A stretch of DNA of 64,000 nucleotides from Chitinophaga sp. E66 (GCA_019285755.1 CP079103.1:4030001-4094000); one strand, 5' to 3'; positions 9,841 through 19,973 are shown, counted from the first letter of the stretch. Made by a program: numbers and translations. Notes: generated from the letters alone by a model not told the origin.

Positions 9841-10703
9841 TTACTGGTAAACTTCGGTCAGTTGCTGGTTGAGGTAAGCCAATGCAGGGCGGCATTCTTC
9901 CGGCATTTTCTTCCAGCCGCATTCCATGGAGATGCGGCCTTTGTAGCCCACTTTCTTCAGCATGGCAAGGTATGGTTTAAAATCTTCGCCCGCGGTGCCG
10001 GGAGCGCGGCGGTCCTTATTCTCCGCGATGTGGCAATGTACGAGCCAGGGGCGGCGGCCTGGATGGCCTGCGGGTTCTCCCTTTCGCGCAGCATATGGTA
10101 AATATCGACCGTTATTTTGAAATTGGGATGGTTGACGGATTTAGCGATATAGGTAACCAGGGCGAGACTGTTGATGAAATTATCTTCCCCGGCGTTGAGG
10201 TTTTCAATCGCGATGATCCGGTCATACTTCTTTGCCACTTCCGCCATTTTGCGGGAAATAGCGATCAGTTCCCGCAGGGCGGTGGCGGAATCTTGTCCGT
10301 CATTGAGCTTTCGGGAGCCTGCGGAGCCGAAGGTGATGATCTTCACCCCTGCCTCCTGCGCGCGCTGCATGAGGGTGTCTACATATCCCAGGATCTCCTT
10401 TTCATTGGCTTCAGCGCCGGTCAGCCGGATGGTGCCTGGCAGGAACCCGTTGCAGTGCAGGAGGTCGAGCTTCATGGATTTGATTCGGGCGAGGTTGCGG
10501 CGATACGCGGAATCGGAGACCTGCGGCCCAAAGAGCTTGCGGGCGCCTTCCTCGATGTGGGTGTAGCCGGCGGCAGACAGGAGGCTGTCATTCTCCAGCG
10601 ATGTCGCCACGCCTATCTTCGGTACTCCCTTCTGCTGTGCATTCGATTGCAGAAAAGGGAGGGTGCATAGGCATGCGAATAGAATTTTCTCGTAAAGTTT
10701 CAT
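9841..10703 (-). CDS. Exported sugar phosphate isomerase/epimerase-like TIM barrel
   Basis: Xylose-isomerase-like TIM-barrel protein with a signal peptide (MKLYEKILFACLCTLPFLQSNA). Barrel markers are KIGVATSLENDSLLSAAGYTHIE, VKIITFGSAGSRK, the metal-ligand region IIAIENLN, KITVDIYHMLRE and, past a frame break near 10035, LVHCHIAENKDRRAPG and GRISMECGWKK. The glutamate, aspartate/histidine and final glutamate positions fit a metal-dependent epimerase. It is transcribed before the Gfo/Idh gene in a two-gene operon and probably works on the same periplasmic sugar derivative. Confidence 0.8.
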
Positions 10704-10816
10704 GGAAAACAGTTTTCGACAATCGTGGACCGTGGAAAAATTAAGAAGGAAAATCGGAAAATCAAAATCAGGAATTGACAAAAATGCCGGAAATTCGCGC
10801 TAACTATAAATAATAT

Positions 10817-11616
10817 ATGAAAAGACAGGAATTGGTGCAGCTAATCAGGAAAGGAAGTCTTACTTGTGTATCGGGCTGGATACGGACATCAACAAGATCC
10901 CAAAGCACCTGTTATCGCACGCGGACCCCATGTTCGCTTTCAACAAGGCCATCATCGACGCCACCCACGACCTTTGCGTGGCATATAAGATCAACACGGC
11001 ATTTTATGAATGCCAGGGCATCCGCGGCTGGGAAAGCCTCCAGCGAACCATCGAATACATCCCGAAGAACGTATTTACCATCGCCGACGCCAAACGGGGC
11101 GATATCGGGAATACTTCCACCTATTACGCTAAAACCTTCTACGAAACATACGGATTCGACTCGGTTACCGTTGCCCCTTATATGGGCCGCGACAGCGTGG
11201 AGCCCTTCCTGGGCTTCAGCGACAAGTTCGCCATCGTTCTGGGCCTCACCAGCAACGCGGGCAGCCAGGACTTCCAGCTGCTCAAAGCGGGCGACGGCCT
11301 CCTGTACGAACAGGTGATCCGCACCTGCGCTTCCTGGGGCACGGCAGACAACATGATGTTCGTGGTGGGCGCTACCCAGGCAGACTCCGTGGCCAGCATC
11401 CGCAAGATCATTCCCGACCATTTCCTCCTCGTTCCCGGTGTGGGTGTGCAGGGCGGCAGCCTGAAGGATATTTCCGAAAAAGGCATGAACGGTGATGTAG
11501 GATTGCTGGTGAACGCCAGTCGCGCCGTGATATATGCCGGGCACGACGAAAAGTTCGCCGAAGATGCACGCGCGGCAGCGCAGGCGATCCAGGCCGAGAT
11601 GGCAACTTACTTATAA
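10817..11616 (+). CDS. pyrF: Orotidine 5'-phosphate decarboxylase (type 2)
   Basis: Last step of UMP synthesis: decarboxylation of OMP in the cytoplasm. The catalytic cluster is DAKRGDIGNTS (about residue 93), followed by VAPYMGRDSVEPFL, the phosphate-binding LVPGVGVQGG and NASRAVIYA. Length about 266 residues and the DAKRGDI form place it in the longer type-2 subfamily. A frame break near 10858 separates the start MKRQELVQLIRK from the rest (CIGLDTDI). A strong terminator follows at once, so it is transcribed alone or ends its unit. Confidence 0.9.
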
Positions 11617-11639
11617 AACAGACTGGAAATCATAGTGAA

Positions 11640-11665
11640 ACGCTCCCGCCCGGGGCGTTTTTTTT
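11640..11665 (+). terminator. Terminator of pyrF
   Basis: ACGCTCCC pairs with GGGGCGT (one T-G wobble), followed by an eight-T run; it starts 23 bp past the pyrF stop codon. Confidence 0.8.
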
Positions 11666-11677
11666 CGTGGCAGGCGC

Positions 11678-12114
11678 TTATTTGAAAACGCAGTTGCGGG
11701 CCGTCCACCAGGGTTTTATGTCGTACCTGAGCCGCCCGGTGATCACGGCGGTATCGGTATTGACGAGGCGTACCGCCTCCAGGCTATCCGCAGCTTTGAG
11801 GACATAAATCCCCGCAGTTCTTCATATTCGGCAAAGGCGCCGGCGAGCATCATTTTGCCTGACCGGGTGAGGTTGCGGATATGCATGACATGGCTCTCAT
11901 CGATCAGCGCGGCAGAAGCAGGATCCTGTTTTTTATTGGGACCGTCGCTGAAGAAAACCATCCAGTATTGCTGCACGATGGTGGCCTGCGCCAGGGAGTC
12001 TGCCGTGGCGGGGAGCGCCGAACCGGCCGACTGGTGGCTGATACGCGAAGAGAAATTGGCGATCACCAGCGTCAGGAAGACGCCCAGCAGAAACACAGGT
12101 ATCAATTTGGCCAT
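11678..12114 (-). CDS. Membrane-anchored YciI-like protein
   Basis: Small protein of the YCII-related family. An N-terminal membrane helix (MAKLIPVFLLGVFLTLVIANF) is followed by the ferredoxin-like YciI fold: YWMVFFSDGPNKKQD, ALIDESHVMHIRNLTRSGKMMLAGAF and, after a frame break near 11815, IYVLKAADSLEAVRLVNTDTAV. The conserved histidine (DESHVMHI) is present. About 144 residues, longer than cytoplasmic YciI because of the anchor. Function unknown. Convergent with pyrF. Confidence 0.7.
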
Positions 12115-12192
12115 ATGCGACGGATTTGCCGGCCGAAGGTACAACTTTGGCGTAATTCCGTAAATTCGGACATACAGCAAAAATCTGACACC

Positions 12193-13368
12193 ATGCACCA
12201 GGACCTATTCCAATCGCCCGATTATTACGCCATCGATGAACTATTGACTGAAGAGCACCGCCTTGTGAGAAGCGCCGTGCGCGACTGGGTCAAGAAAGAG
12301 ATCAGCCCTATTATCGACGACTGCTGCCAGCGCGCGGAGTTCCGTCGCACATCCTGCGCCCGCTGGGCGCGCTGGGATGCTTCGGCCCCACCATCCCCAT
12401 GGATTACGGTGGCGGCGGTATGGACCATATCGCGTACGGGTTGATGATGCAGGAGCTGGAGCGCGGCGACAGCGGCATCCGGTCTACCGCATCCGTACAG
12501 GGCTCCTGGTCATGTATCCCATATTTGCATTCGGCAGTGAAGAGCAGAAACGGCGCTTCCTGCCGCGCCTGGCCACGGAGAACTGATGGGCTGCTTCGGC
12601 CTCACCGAGCCGGATTTCGGTTCCAATCCGGCAGGCATGCTCACCTATTTCGACGAAGACGGCGATCATATCCTGCTGAACGGCGCCAAGATGTGGATCT
12701 CCAACGCCCCATTCGCCGACATTGCCCTGGTATGGGCCAAAGATCCCGAGGGCAAGGTGCGCGGCGTGATCGTGGAGCGCGGGATGGAGGGGTTTTCCAC
12801 GCCGGAGACCAAAGGCAAGTGGAGCCTCCGCGCCAGCGCCACCGGCGAGCTGGTGCTGGATAACGTCCGCATTCCGAAAACGAATTTACTGCCGGAAGCC
12901 CGCGGGCTGAAAGTGCCCCTCTCCTGCCTGTCATCCGCCCGCTACGGCATTGCCTGGGGCGCGATCGGTGCGGCGATGGATTGCTATGATACCGCGCTCC
13001 GTTACGCAAAGGAACGTGTGCAGTTCGGGCGCCCCATCGCAGGCTTCCAGCTGATACAGAAGAAACTCGCGGAGATGGTCACCGATATCACCAAAGCGCA
13101 ACTCCTCAACTGGCGCCTGGGCGTGCTGCGCAATGCGGACAAAGCCACCGCCGAACAAATATCAATGGCCAAACGCAATGCCTGTGAAACCGCTACCCGC
13201 ATAGCCCGGGAGGCGCGCCAGATACTGGGGGCCATGGGCATCAGCGGTGAGTACCCTATCATGCGGCACATGATGAACCTGGAGAGCGTCATCACCTACG
13301 AAGGCACGCATGAAGTTCATCTCCTCATCACCGGGATGGACATCACCGGCCTCAATGCATTCTCATGA
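12193..13368 (+). CDS. gcdH: Glutaryl-CoA dehydrogenase-type acyl-CoA dehydrogenase
   Basis: FAD enzyme that oxidises and decarboxylates glutaryl-CoA to crotonyl-CoA in lysine and tryptophan breakdown. Signatures are MDYGGGGMDHIAYGLMMQELERGDSG, the substrate-pocket region ASVQG-LVMYPI, GCFGLTEPDFGSNPAGM, RYGIAWGAIGAAMDCYDTAL, YAKERVQFGRPIAGFQL and the catalytic-glutamate motif YEGTHEVHLLITGMDITG. The last motif favours glutaryl-CoA over general acyl-CoA dehydrogenases. Frame breaks lie near 12345, 12505 and 12580. The stop overlaps the first ATG of the next frame as ATGA. Confidence 0.85.
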
Positions 13369-13388
13369 GGTTTTATTATTTTGGCCGT

Positions 13389-14376
13389 ATGAAGGGATTT
13401 ATGCTGACGGGGTGCCTCCTGGCCTCCCTGCAATTGTCGGCCCAGCAACAGGCGATCACCATTAGCGGAAAAGCACAGGGCACTTACTACATGGTCAAAT
13501 ACCTGAGCAAAGACACCGCTTCCCTGCAGCCGGAAGTGGAATCTCTCTTCCGGCAGATCGACCGGTCTCTTTCGCTCTACCTGCCAGGGTCGCTCATCAA
13601 CCGGTTCAACGAAGGAGAAAAAGTGATCATGGACCCGCACATGCGGACGGTAGTACGTAAAGCGCAGGAAGTAAGCGGCATTACCGGTGGACTGTTCGAT
13701 ATCACCGTGAAACCCCTGGTAGACCTGTGGGGCTTCGGCGTGGTACGTCATCAGAAAGGCAAGCCTTCTGAATCAGATCTCCGCCAGACCCTGGAACGTG
13801 TAGGGTATGAGAAACTGCTCATCCGCTCGAAATATTTACTGAAGAAAGACCCGCGCGTGGAGATCGACTGTAACGGCATTGCGCAGGGATATACGACCGA
13901 TGTGATCGCGAAGTTCCTGCGGGCCGGGGTATCCGTAATTACCTGGTAGACGTGGGCGGTGAGCTGATGGCGCAGGGGCATAACGACAAAGACCAACCCT
14001 GGACCGTGGGCATCGAGCGGCAGCAACCCGACTCCGCTAAGCCCGAAAAGGGCTGGCTTCGCCTCACCCACCGGGCGGTGGCTACCAGCGGCAATTACCA
14101 GCGCTTCTTCGACGAAGGGGCACGCGTTTCGCGCACACCATCCATCCACAGACCGGCGAAGCCGTTCACAACAATATCATTACCGTCACCGTCACCGCGC
14201 CTGACGCTATGACGGCAGATGCATACGATAACGCCCTCATTCTTTTAGGGGTCGATAAAGGGCTGGCCTTCATCCAAAGCCATCCTAAACTGGGGCTGCA
14301 GGCGCTCTACATCTACAAAGATACGGATGGTACTATCCGTGAAAAATATTCCGCCGGCTTCTTCGAAGTACAGTAA
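13389..14376 (+). CDS. apbE: FAD:protein FMN transferase (ApbE)
   Basis: Periplasmic flavinyltransferase that attaches FMN to threonine in redox proteins such as NqrB/NqrC or RnfG. A signal peptide follows the start (MKGFMLTGCLLASLQLSA). Family motifs are GKAQGTYYMVKYL, SLSLYLPGSLINRFNEG, GGLFDITVKPLVDLWGFG, EIDCNGIAQGYTTD and, after breaks near 13938 and 14127, DVGGELMAQG, ATSGNYQRFF, HTIHPQTGEAV and TADAYDNALILLGVD. An ATG at 13365 overlapping the gcdH stop would add eight residues before the signal peptide and is less likely. No target flavoprotein gene is nearby. Confidence 0.85.
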
Positions 14377-14388
14377 GGACAAAAAAAT

Positions 14389-14412
14389 GGGGCCGCCAAA
14401 TCTGGCGGCCCC
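14389..14412. terminator. Bidirectional terminator between apbE and a barrel gene
   Basis: Perfect 10-bp stem GGGGCCGCCA / TGGCGGCCCC with a 4-nt loop. A seven-A run on the left gives a T-run for the minus-strand gene. Confidence 0.8.
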
Positions 14413-14449
14413 TCCACTTTCACATGTTCCGTTAAATTGGTTGTCCTTA

Positions 14450-15079
14450 TTACTGGATATGGAACTTCAAACCGATGTTGGCCTGTACCGTGTTGAAATT
14501 CTTGATTTCATACTGCTTGTACGGCGCATAGTTATATTGCACGCTGGCATTGAACATGAACGGTGAGTATTTGCCGAACGGTACGTTCACACCTACTTCC
14601 GGGCTCACCTGGAATGCCCACTTGTTTTCTTTCTCTACGAATTCGCCCCAGTATTTTTCGTAATTCATATTAGCGGTTCCGATACCCAACCCTGCGTACG
14701 GCAGCACGGCTGCATCGGGTTTGGTAAAGGTGTACTGTACCGTGGCGAGAATGGGAATGGTTTGCAGCGTGCGGGTCTGAACGGCGGAGATGTCTTCTCC
14801 TTTACCAGGATAAACCGCACGGGGCACTCTTTCATAGAAGTCCGCGAAACCTGTCTTCAGGCCTACGGCGAGCTGATCGTTCAGATGATATTGCACACCT
14901 ACGTTCCAACCGCGGAAGCTGGTCTTGTCCGCATAATCTTTAAACGAGCCCAGCGGCTGCGCGATGGAGTAATTGACGTTGACGGAAAGGGGCGGGCGGC
15001 TTTGCGCACTGGCGGCAACGGCGCCACCGGTGATAAAGGCCAGGCCCAGTATAATGGTTTTAATAATTTTCATGATCAT
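14450..15079 (-). CDS. Small outer-membrane beta-barrel protein
   Basis: Signal peptide (cleavage near AVAASAQ) followed by about 185 residues of alternating amphipathic strands typical of an eight-stranded OmpX/PorT-like barrel: NVGVQYHLNDQLAVGLKTGF, VQYTFTKPDAAVLPYAGLGIG, VSPEVGVNVPFGKYSPFMF, ending NIGLKFHIQ. Function unknown. Frame intact. A second start codon six bases downstream is equally possible. The DUF4136 gene lies directly upstream on the same strand, 42 bp away, so the two may be co-transcribed. Confidence 0.65.
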   Translation of the reverse strand: MIMKIIKTIILGLAFITGGAVAASAQSRPPLSVNVNYSIAQPLGSFKDYADKTSFRGWNVGVQYHLNDQLAVGLKTGFADFYERVPRAVYPGKGEDISAVQTRTLQTIPILATVQYTFTKPDAAVLPYAGLGIGTANMNYEKYWGEFVEKENKWAFQVSPEVGVNVPFGKYSPFMFNASVQYNYAPYKQYEIKNFNTVQANIGLKFHIQ

Positions 15080-15121
15080 TCTGTTTTTACATTACCTGTC
15101 TGTTACATAATCCTGCCGGGG

Positions 15122-15768
15122 TTAATTGCCGGAGGCTTTCAGATACTGGCTCTGATCGAAGACGGACTTTACCATGGATTCGATGTTGGTACCATTCCAA
15201 ACGCCAGTACCGCGCAGCATGGCGTTCCATACAGCTGTCAGCTGTTTGTCGCCCGTGGGGGTAGCGTTCTTCAGATCTACCAGGTCGATCGCTACGGATT
15301 TCTCGTTATACCGGAATACGGAATAATAGCTGGGAACCAGTAATTATACCCGGGAAGCCCCAGTAACCGGTGTCCCAGTAGCCCGGCCATCCGGCCCAGT
15401 AACCGGGGTTGTACCCGATAGAAGTTGTGGTATTATCGATACGGCTCACGTTCATGGCGAGGTCGGGTTTAGCCGCCTTGTCTACCAGGGTGTAACCGCG
15501 CCCCTGCATCTGGGATTTCAGTTGAGCCAGCAGCTGCTGGTCGTACTGGGTCAATTCTTTCTTGGCGCCGTCCCTGTTGCTGATCACCGCAACGGAGTCT
15601 ACTATGGAGAACGTTTTAAATGAGGTGAAATCAGCCTTTTCGTCGTAGTTGGTCACATAAATGCGCGACTCTTCCGCAGTCATATCGTTCAACGGCTCCT
15701 TACGGGCAGCTGCTGACGAGCACCACGGTAGCGGCGAGCGCACTTAGGATCAGTCCTGTTCTTTTCAT
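15122..15768 (-). CDS. DUF4136 domain lipoprotein
   Basis: Envelope lipoprotein of unknown function. The leader MKRTGLILSALAATVVLVSSC ends in a lipobox-like cysteine (LVSSC). The mature part matches the DUF4136 pattern: YDEKADFTSFKTFSIVDS near the start, QLLAQLKSQMQGRGYTLVDKAAKPDLAMNV in the middle, then an aromatic glycine-rich segment (GYWAGWPGYWDTGYWG) and, after the last break, KSVAIDLVDLKNATPTGDKQLTAVWNAMLRG. Frame breaks are near 15705 and 15340. Confidence 0.75.
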
Positions 15769-15979
15769 ATGTGTTCGATTTTATTTCCTTATAGTCTTAT
15801 CCCGCACTGAGCCGGATAGATGCTGCCCGTTAATCGCTGCCGGGCATGCATCATCCATTCCATCACACATATCGTACCGCACGTTCCGGCTAGTATATTC
15901 TTCAAACGCTATAGACGCTTGAATGTTACTGGCCGTTTACAGCAAAAAGTTAAAGTTGACTAAAGGAAATGTTAAAGCA

Positions 15980-16000
15980 AAGCCGCCATGGTGGCGGCTT
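15980..16000 (-). terminator. Hairpin after the HAD gene
   Basis: AAGCCGCCA and TGGCGGCTT form a 9-bp stem with a 3-nt loop 40 bp beyond the stop codon; on the minus strand TTGCTTTAA follows. The remaining 15769-16039 interval shows no gene. Confidence 0.6.
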
Positions 16001-16039
16001 GCATAGTAAGTTTCAATGATATGAAAAGAAGGAAGGATA

Positions 16040-16681
16040 TTACTGTTGTTGCTGTACCGCAGCACCGGAAAGGATTCCGCGGCTAGCAAGCGCTTCGCGC
16101 AGTTGTTCGGGGATTGGAAATGGATAGACTCGATGCCGAATTCTTCCGCGGCTTTCACGTTGCGGAGGTTATCATCGATGAAGATGGCGTGGGATTTGTC
16201 GACCGCGTGCCGGTCTGTCAGCAATTGATAAAAAGCTGCCTGCGGTTTGCGCATTTTCTCCCGGCCGGAAACCACTATTCCATCGAACCACTGCAACCAG
16301 GGATATTCGATGAGTGCGATGGGGAATGTTTCGTTGGACCAGTTGGTGAGGGCGTATAATTTGAATTGTCCGCTTTCTTTCAGTTCTTTTAGAATCTCCA
16401 CAGTGCCGGGGATGTCTCCCCGAGCATTTCCTTCCATCTGCCGTAGAACGCGCGGATCTGCGCTTCGAAAGCGGGGTGCTGTGTTACGAGCATTTCCGTT
16501 CCGTCCTGCAGGCTGCGGCCTTCATCCTGCATCTCGTTCCAGTCTGAGGTGCAGATATTTTTCAGGAAATAATCCGTTTCTTCCGGGGTAGCGAAGACCT
16601 TATTGTAGAGATAGCGGGGTTCCAGTCTACCAGTACGGCGCCGAGGTCGAAAATAACGGATTGATACTTGTGGTTTTTCAT
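16040..16681 (-). CDS. HAD-superfamily hydrolase (HAD-IA, YihX-like)
   Basis: Cytoplasmic phosphatase-type enzyme. Motif I is VIFDLGAVLVDWNP (Asp-x-Gly form, nucleophile at residue 11), motif II KLYALTNWSNE, motif III GREKMRKPQAAFYQLL (Lys) and motif IV AIFIDDNLRNVKAAEEFGIESIHF (two Asp). About 213 residues. Three frame breaks, near 16620, 16425 and 16105; after the last the true C-terminus is EQLREALASRGIL, not the longer read-through. Substrate unknown; relatives dephosphorylate sugar phosphates. Confidence 0.8.
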
Positions 16682-16744
16682 GCGGTAAATGTATGGCGGC
16701 AAAAGGCGCCGCGCAAGGTTTATATCACATTTATTTTGAAATTG

Positions 16745-18058
16745 TCAATCGTTGCTATTATCGGGCGCACCCAGGAGCGCTTCTGCCGCATCGTCGAGCA
16801 GCTGGAGGTCTACGGAGTCGGAGCCGGCGATGCCTTCAATTGATCCTTTGATGTGTGCGGCGTTGAGCAATACTTTTTCCAGTTGCTTTTCGCGCGCCTT
16901 CCAGAGTTTCTCCATGGCTTCGCGTTCTTTCTGGATGGATATCTTCATGGACCGGAAACCTTCGCGGATGGCGCTCCATTGTTCCGCGAACTCGCCGCTG
17001 GTGAGGTAATGATAGAGCAGGTGCATCTTATCGCCCTTATTCTCCTGGGATTTGATGGCGTTATACACTTTCATGATCGCATCGCGCAGCACGAATACCA
17101 ATCCTTTTACTTCATGGAAGGTGCAGACCCATACCCCGTCTTTTTCGCCGAAGCGTTCCATGCCTTTGGGCAGTGTCTGGGTAACGAGAACGGCCACGTC
17201 CGCGCCCTGGGGAGCGCATGTCTGCCTTTAGTTTTTCAATCCAGTCGCCCCGAAATCTTTCGTGCGTTTGGATTCATAGATAATGCGCCCACATTCCTGG
17301 CCGAACTGATTGCGGACGGTTTGTATGCAATCCGCTCCGCGGACGCCTTTTCCGACTTCGCTGATGGCATCGAAGGGGAATGCGGTGCGCAGCATTTCTT
17401 CTAGGGCGAGTTCCTGAACTTCGCCCTGGAGCTGCATGGAGCCTTGTTCGGCTTTGCGGCGCATTTCTTCGGCGAGGCGGCGCTGGTCTTCCAGTTGCTT
17501 TTCCATTTCTTTAAGGCGCATCTGGTATTCTGTTTCGCGGATGGTATTGCGTTCGCCTTCTTCGCGGCGGATCTGTTCGGAGAGGAGGTTTCTTTCTTCT
17601 ATGATCCTTTTCTGGAGGATGAGGTCGAGTTCCTGTTCGCGGTTTTGGAGTTCCTGTGTTTTGCGGAGGAAGTCGAGTTCCTGGAGGCGTGCCTGTTTGA
17701 GTTTTTCTTCGTTGGCGGCCTGCGCTTCGCGCATGAGGCGGAGCTGGTTTTCGAAGTCGGCCGATACGTTTTTACGGATCTGTTCGCCGAGGGCTTCCTG
17801 CATTTTGGCTTTTTCGGCTTGCAGGCGGGTATGCAATTCGTCTTCCTGCCGCAGTTTGTCTTGGGAGACTTGCTGGCGTTCCAGGACTATTTGTTGTTTG
17901 GCTTGTTCAATTTCGGACTTCTGGGCTTCGAGGGCTTCAACGCGTTTGCGCCACTCGGTTTCCATCTTACCGCGGAGGTCCTTTTTGATTTCTGCTGCCA
18001 TGGCGTCTTCCATGACATAAAGGTGCCCGCAGTTAGGGCAGGTAACGTTTGTTCCCAT
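16745..18058 (-). CDS. DUF2130 coiled-coil protein
   Basis: Unknown function. The N-terminus holds a zinc-ribbon-like CPNCGHLY with only one visible cysteine pair. Residues about 35-215 are almost continuous charged coiled coil. After it comes the DUF2130 globular region: EEMLRTAFPFDAISEVGKGVRGADCIQTV, CGRIIYESKRTKDF and, past a frame break near 17225, GVWVCTFHEVKGLVFVLRDAIMKV. The last region resembles the restriction-endonuclease-like core (E, E-x-K pattern) suspected in this family; that is an inference. About 437 residues. Confidence 0.8.
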
Positions 18059-18176
18059 ATTTCACATGATTTGGCCTGCGGTCAAATTACAGGCATGGTG
18101 CGCAATGTATTTGCGCAGTGTAAAGTTAGCCGATTTTCGGATGCGCCGGATGTTGAGTTCAACTCCACATTTCAGT

Positions 18177-18987
18177 TTATTTCACTACACTACTTAATTC
18201 AACAAGTTCAAAATCCTCATTATTTTGTAATAGATGTTGTAATATCGGAATGTGCCCTTGTCCAAAAATTAAAATAACATACTTGTCTGAAGGCTCTACT
18301 TGCTTTACAATATTTGAATAGATAGCCAGATTCCTTAGATACCAATCTGATACATATTTAGCTCCGGCAAAATTTTCCCCAGCTCCTACTTTTATTAAAT
18401 ATCGTAGATAAATTGATAAGTTTTTTCTTAACTCTTCTGGCTTATTGAGGTGTTTTATCACATCGGTTAGCGTACCATTTTGCAATTGGCTCTTATAATC
18501 ATTCATCATTCCCTTAGCCATGTCTCCTAAATCTTTCAGCACATAAAGCTGGTTGTTTTCTTTTGCAGTGGCCGACAGTAAGCTATCATGCTTCAATCCG
18601 TAGAATTTGTCGATACAGTTTACCTGATTTAATTGTAATTTTTAGCTAATCTAAAACCAATCTGCTCTCTTTCCGTAACGGGCAATTTATAAACATTTTT
18701 AGATACGAATGATACAGGCTGTCGCTTGAACGTTGATCGGTAAAAGGTCTTTCAATCATCACTTTAGTTGCTTTTGTTTGCGCTAAAGCATCCGTAAAAT
18801 CTTCTAATTCTTTTTGTCGTTTAACACTCAAAAAATTATCCGCTTTTAGTTCGAATTCATCTTTTCCCGGTGTTTCAAAATGAATGGTTCCAACTAATAA
18901 AATTTTGGTTTTGGATTTCTGACCAAAAGTGGTTGCTGCAATTAAAAGCGTAAATAAAACGGTAGAGATTATCTTAGTGAGATTCAT
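18177..18987 (-). CDS. DUF5694-like secreted protein
   Basis: Signal peptide (MNLTKIISTVLFTLLIAATTFG), then KTKILLVGTIHFETPGKDEFELKADNFLS, KATKVMIERPF and a C-terminal VILIFGQGHIPILQHLLQ. The two Gly-x-x-His/Gly-His sites and the glutamate recall the TraB/EreA-like hydrolase fold. Frame breaks lie near 18690 and 18645 (an A-run), joined by EQIGFRLAK. Base composition is clearly more AT-rich than the flanking genes, which suggests acquisition from outside. It is next to a tRNA-Leu gene. Confidence 0.6.
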
Positions 18988-19159
18988 TTGTTTTTTTTTA
19001 TTCCTGCCGTATCTAAAAGTTGCCACCTAACGGTTTATGGATGGGTTGTGTGCTGCCTTTTTTCATACATGCTGTGGTTCTTATAAATCTAAACAATTCC
19101 CAATTCACCTCAAAGAAGCACAGTTCGAAACGAGCTAAGATATCTCCCACAACACTCCC

Positions 19160-19192
19160 AAAAACAAAAAACCACCGATTTGCAGCGGTGGT
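19160..19192 (-). terminator. Terminator downstream of tRNA-Leu copy 1
   Basis: ACCACCG / CGGTGGT stem with an 8-nt loop; on the minus strand TTTTTTG follows. About 78 bp beyond the tRNA 3' end. Confidence 0.65.
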
Positions 19193-19269
19193 TAATTTAT
19201 TGTGAGGCAGGTTTTCGGTGTTTATAGTCTGGTAAAGACCGCCAGCTGAATACCTTTTTATTGCTCAAG

Positions 19270-19353
19270 TGCGGAGGAGGAGATTCGAACTCCCAAGCCC
19301 TTTCAGGCACTACCACCTCAAAGTAGCGCGTCTACCAATTTCGCCACCTCCGC
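19270..19353 (-). tRNA. tRNA-Leu(GAG), copy 1
   Basis: 84 nt. Acceptor GCGGAGG pairs with CCTCCGC, discriminator A, D-loop TTGGTAGA, anticodon loop TTGAGGT with GAG at the anticodon, a long class-II variable arm, and T-loop TTCGAAT. The CCA end is not encoded. Identical over its full length to the copy at 21495-21578. Confidence 0.95.
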
Positions 19354-19367
19354 ATGTGTTACGGGTC

Positions 19368-19376
19368 GCAAAAATA
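19368..19376 (-). promoter_or_regulatory. -7 element of tRNA-Leu copy 1
   Basis: TATTTTTGC on the minus strand, 14 bp upstream of the tRNA 5' end. The same word precedes the other two tRNAs of the window. The -33 box here is poor (TTCG). Confidence 0.6.
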
Positions 19377-19429
19377 GATTCTTTTCTGATAATTCGAACA
19401 TAAGGTCCCTCAAATCGAAAAATAAATAA

Positions 19430-19743
19430 CTAACCTGCCTCACCGGTCAATTTTTCAATATCATCAAAATCCTTATGCCTTCCTGCAGCCTTTTTGGCTT
19501 CAATCAGGTTATTCAGATGTATAAACCTGATTTTTTCTACCTTCTTAATCAAGATTTGCGACTGGGCAAAAGCATCGTCAAAAGTTACACCTTTTAACTT
19601 TGTAATTATATCGATACTTACCGGAGGTCTTCCGTAGGAAAAAACATCGGCTACTTCTGCATCCAGAAATTATACTTCTGTCATATCAAATGCCGGAAGC
19701 CCGGAATAAAGTCTCTGAAGTCATCATTAAAAATGTTGCCCAT
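19430..19743 (-). pseudogene. Decayed nucleotidyltransferase gene
   Basis: Begins MGNIFNDDFRDFI and ends with VSIDIITKLKGVTFDDAF, IRFIHLNNLIEAKKAAGRHKDFDDIEKL, the ends of a Bacteroidota nucleotidyltransferase family of about 150 residues. The middle, where the GGYAV and D-x-D catalytic motifs should be, is missing, and a stop codon lies at the junction. It therefore looks like an internal deletion rather than a single-base error. The start codon overlaps the stop of the upstream small gene (TAATG), so the two formed a coupled pair. AT-rich relative to the genome. Confidence 0.7.
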
Positions 19744-19949
19744 TATTCAGCTATTTTTCTTGATGTAAAACAACTGCGATCCAGCTTAGGTGGCTGATCC
19801 AATGAAAATCCATAAGCATGAGCAATTAAAAAATATGCTTGCCTTAGCCGTTCACTTAATGGAACATCTTTTCCGAAAATATTTGCATTGTCTGCTTCCT
19901 TGAATGACATAATCCTGAATGCAGTTCTGTCAAAACGATATTCCTCCAT
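19743..19949 (-). CDS. Small partner protein of the nucleotidyltransferase
   Basis: About 68 residues, MEEYRFDRTAFR at the start and PPKLDRSCFTSRKI near the end. It belongs to a short protein family often found directly before this kind of nucleotidyltransferase in Bacteroidota; the pair resembles a toxin-antitoxin or modification module, but I know of no proven function. The start shown fits the family N-terminus; an upstream ATT-type extension crosses into IS-proximal DNA and is unlikely. The IS insertion now separates it from its probable promoter at 21422-21429. Confidence 0.5.
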   Translation of the reverse strand: MEEYRFDRTAFRIMSFKEADNANIFGKDVPLSERLRQAYFLIAHAYGFSLDQPPKLDRSCFTSRKIAE

Positions 19950-19973
19950 AAACTTAATATTTTCTTTACTTGT

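Noticed and set aside
17444..18277. Phe/Leu-rich plus-strand frame
   Set aside because: Antisense of the DUF2130 coiled coil, whose Lys/Glu codons read as Phe/Leu on the other strand; not a membrane protein.
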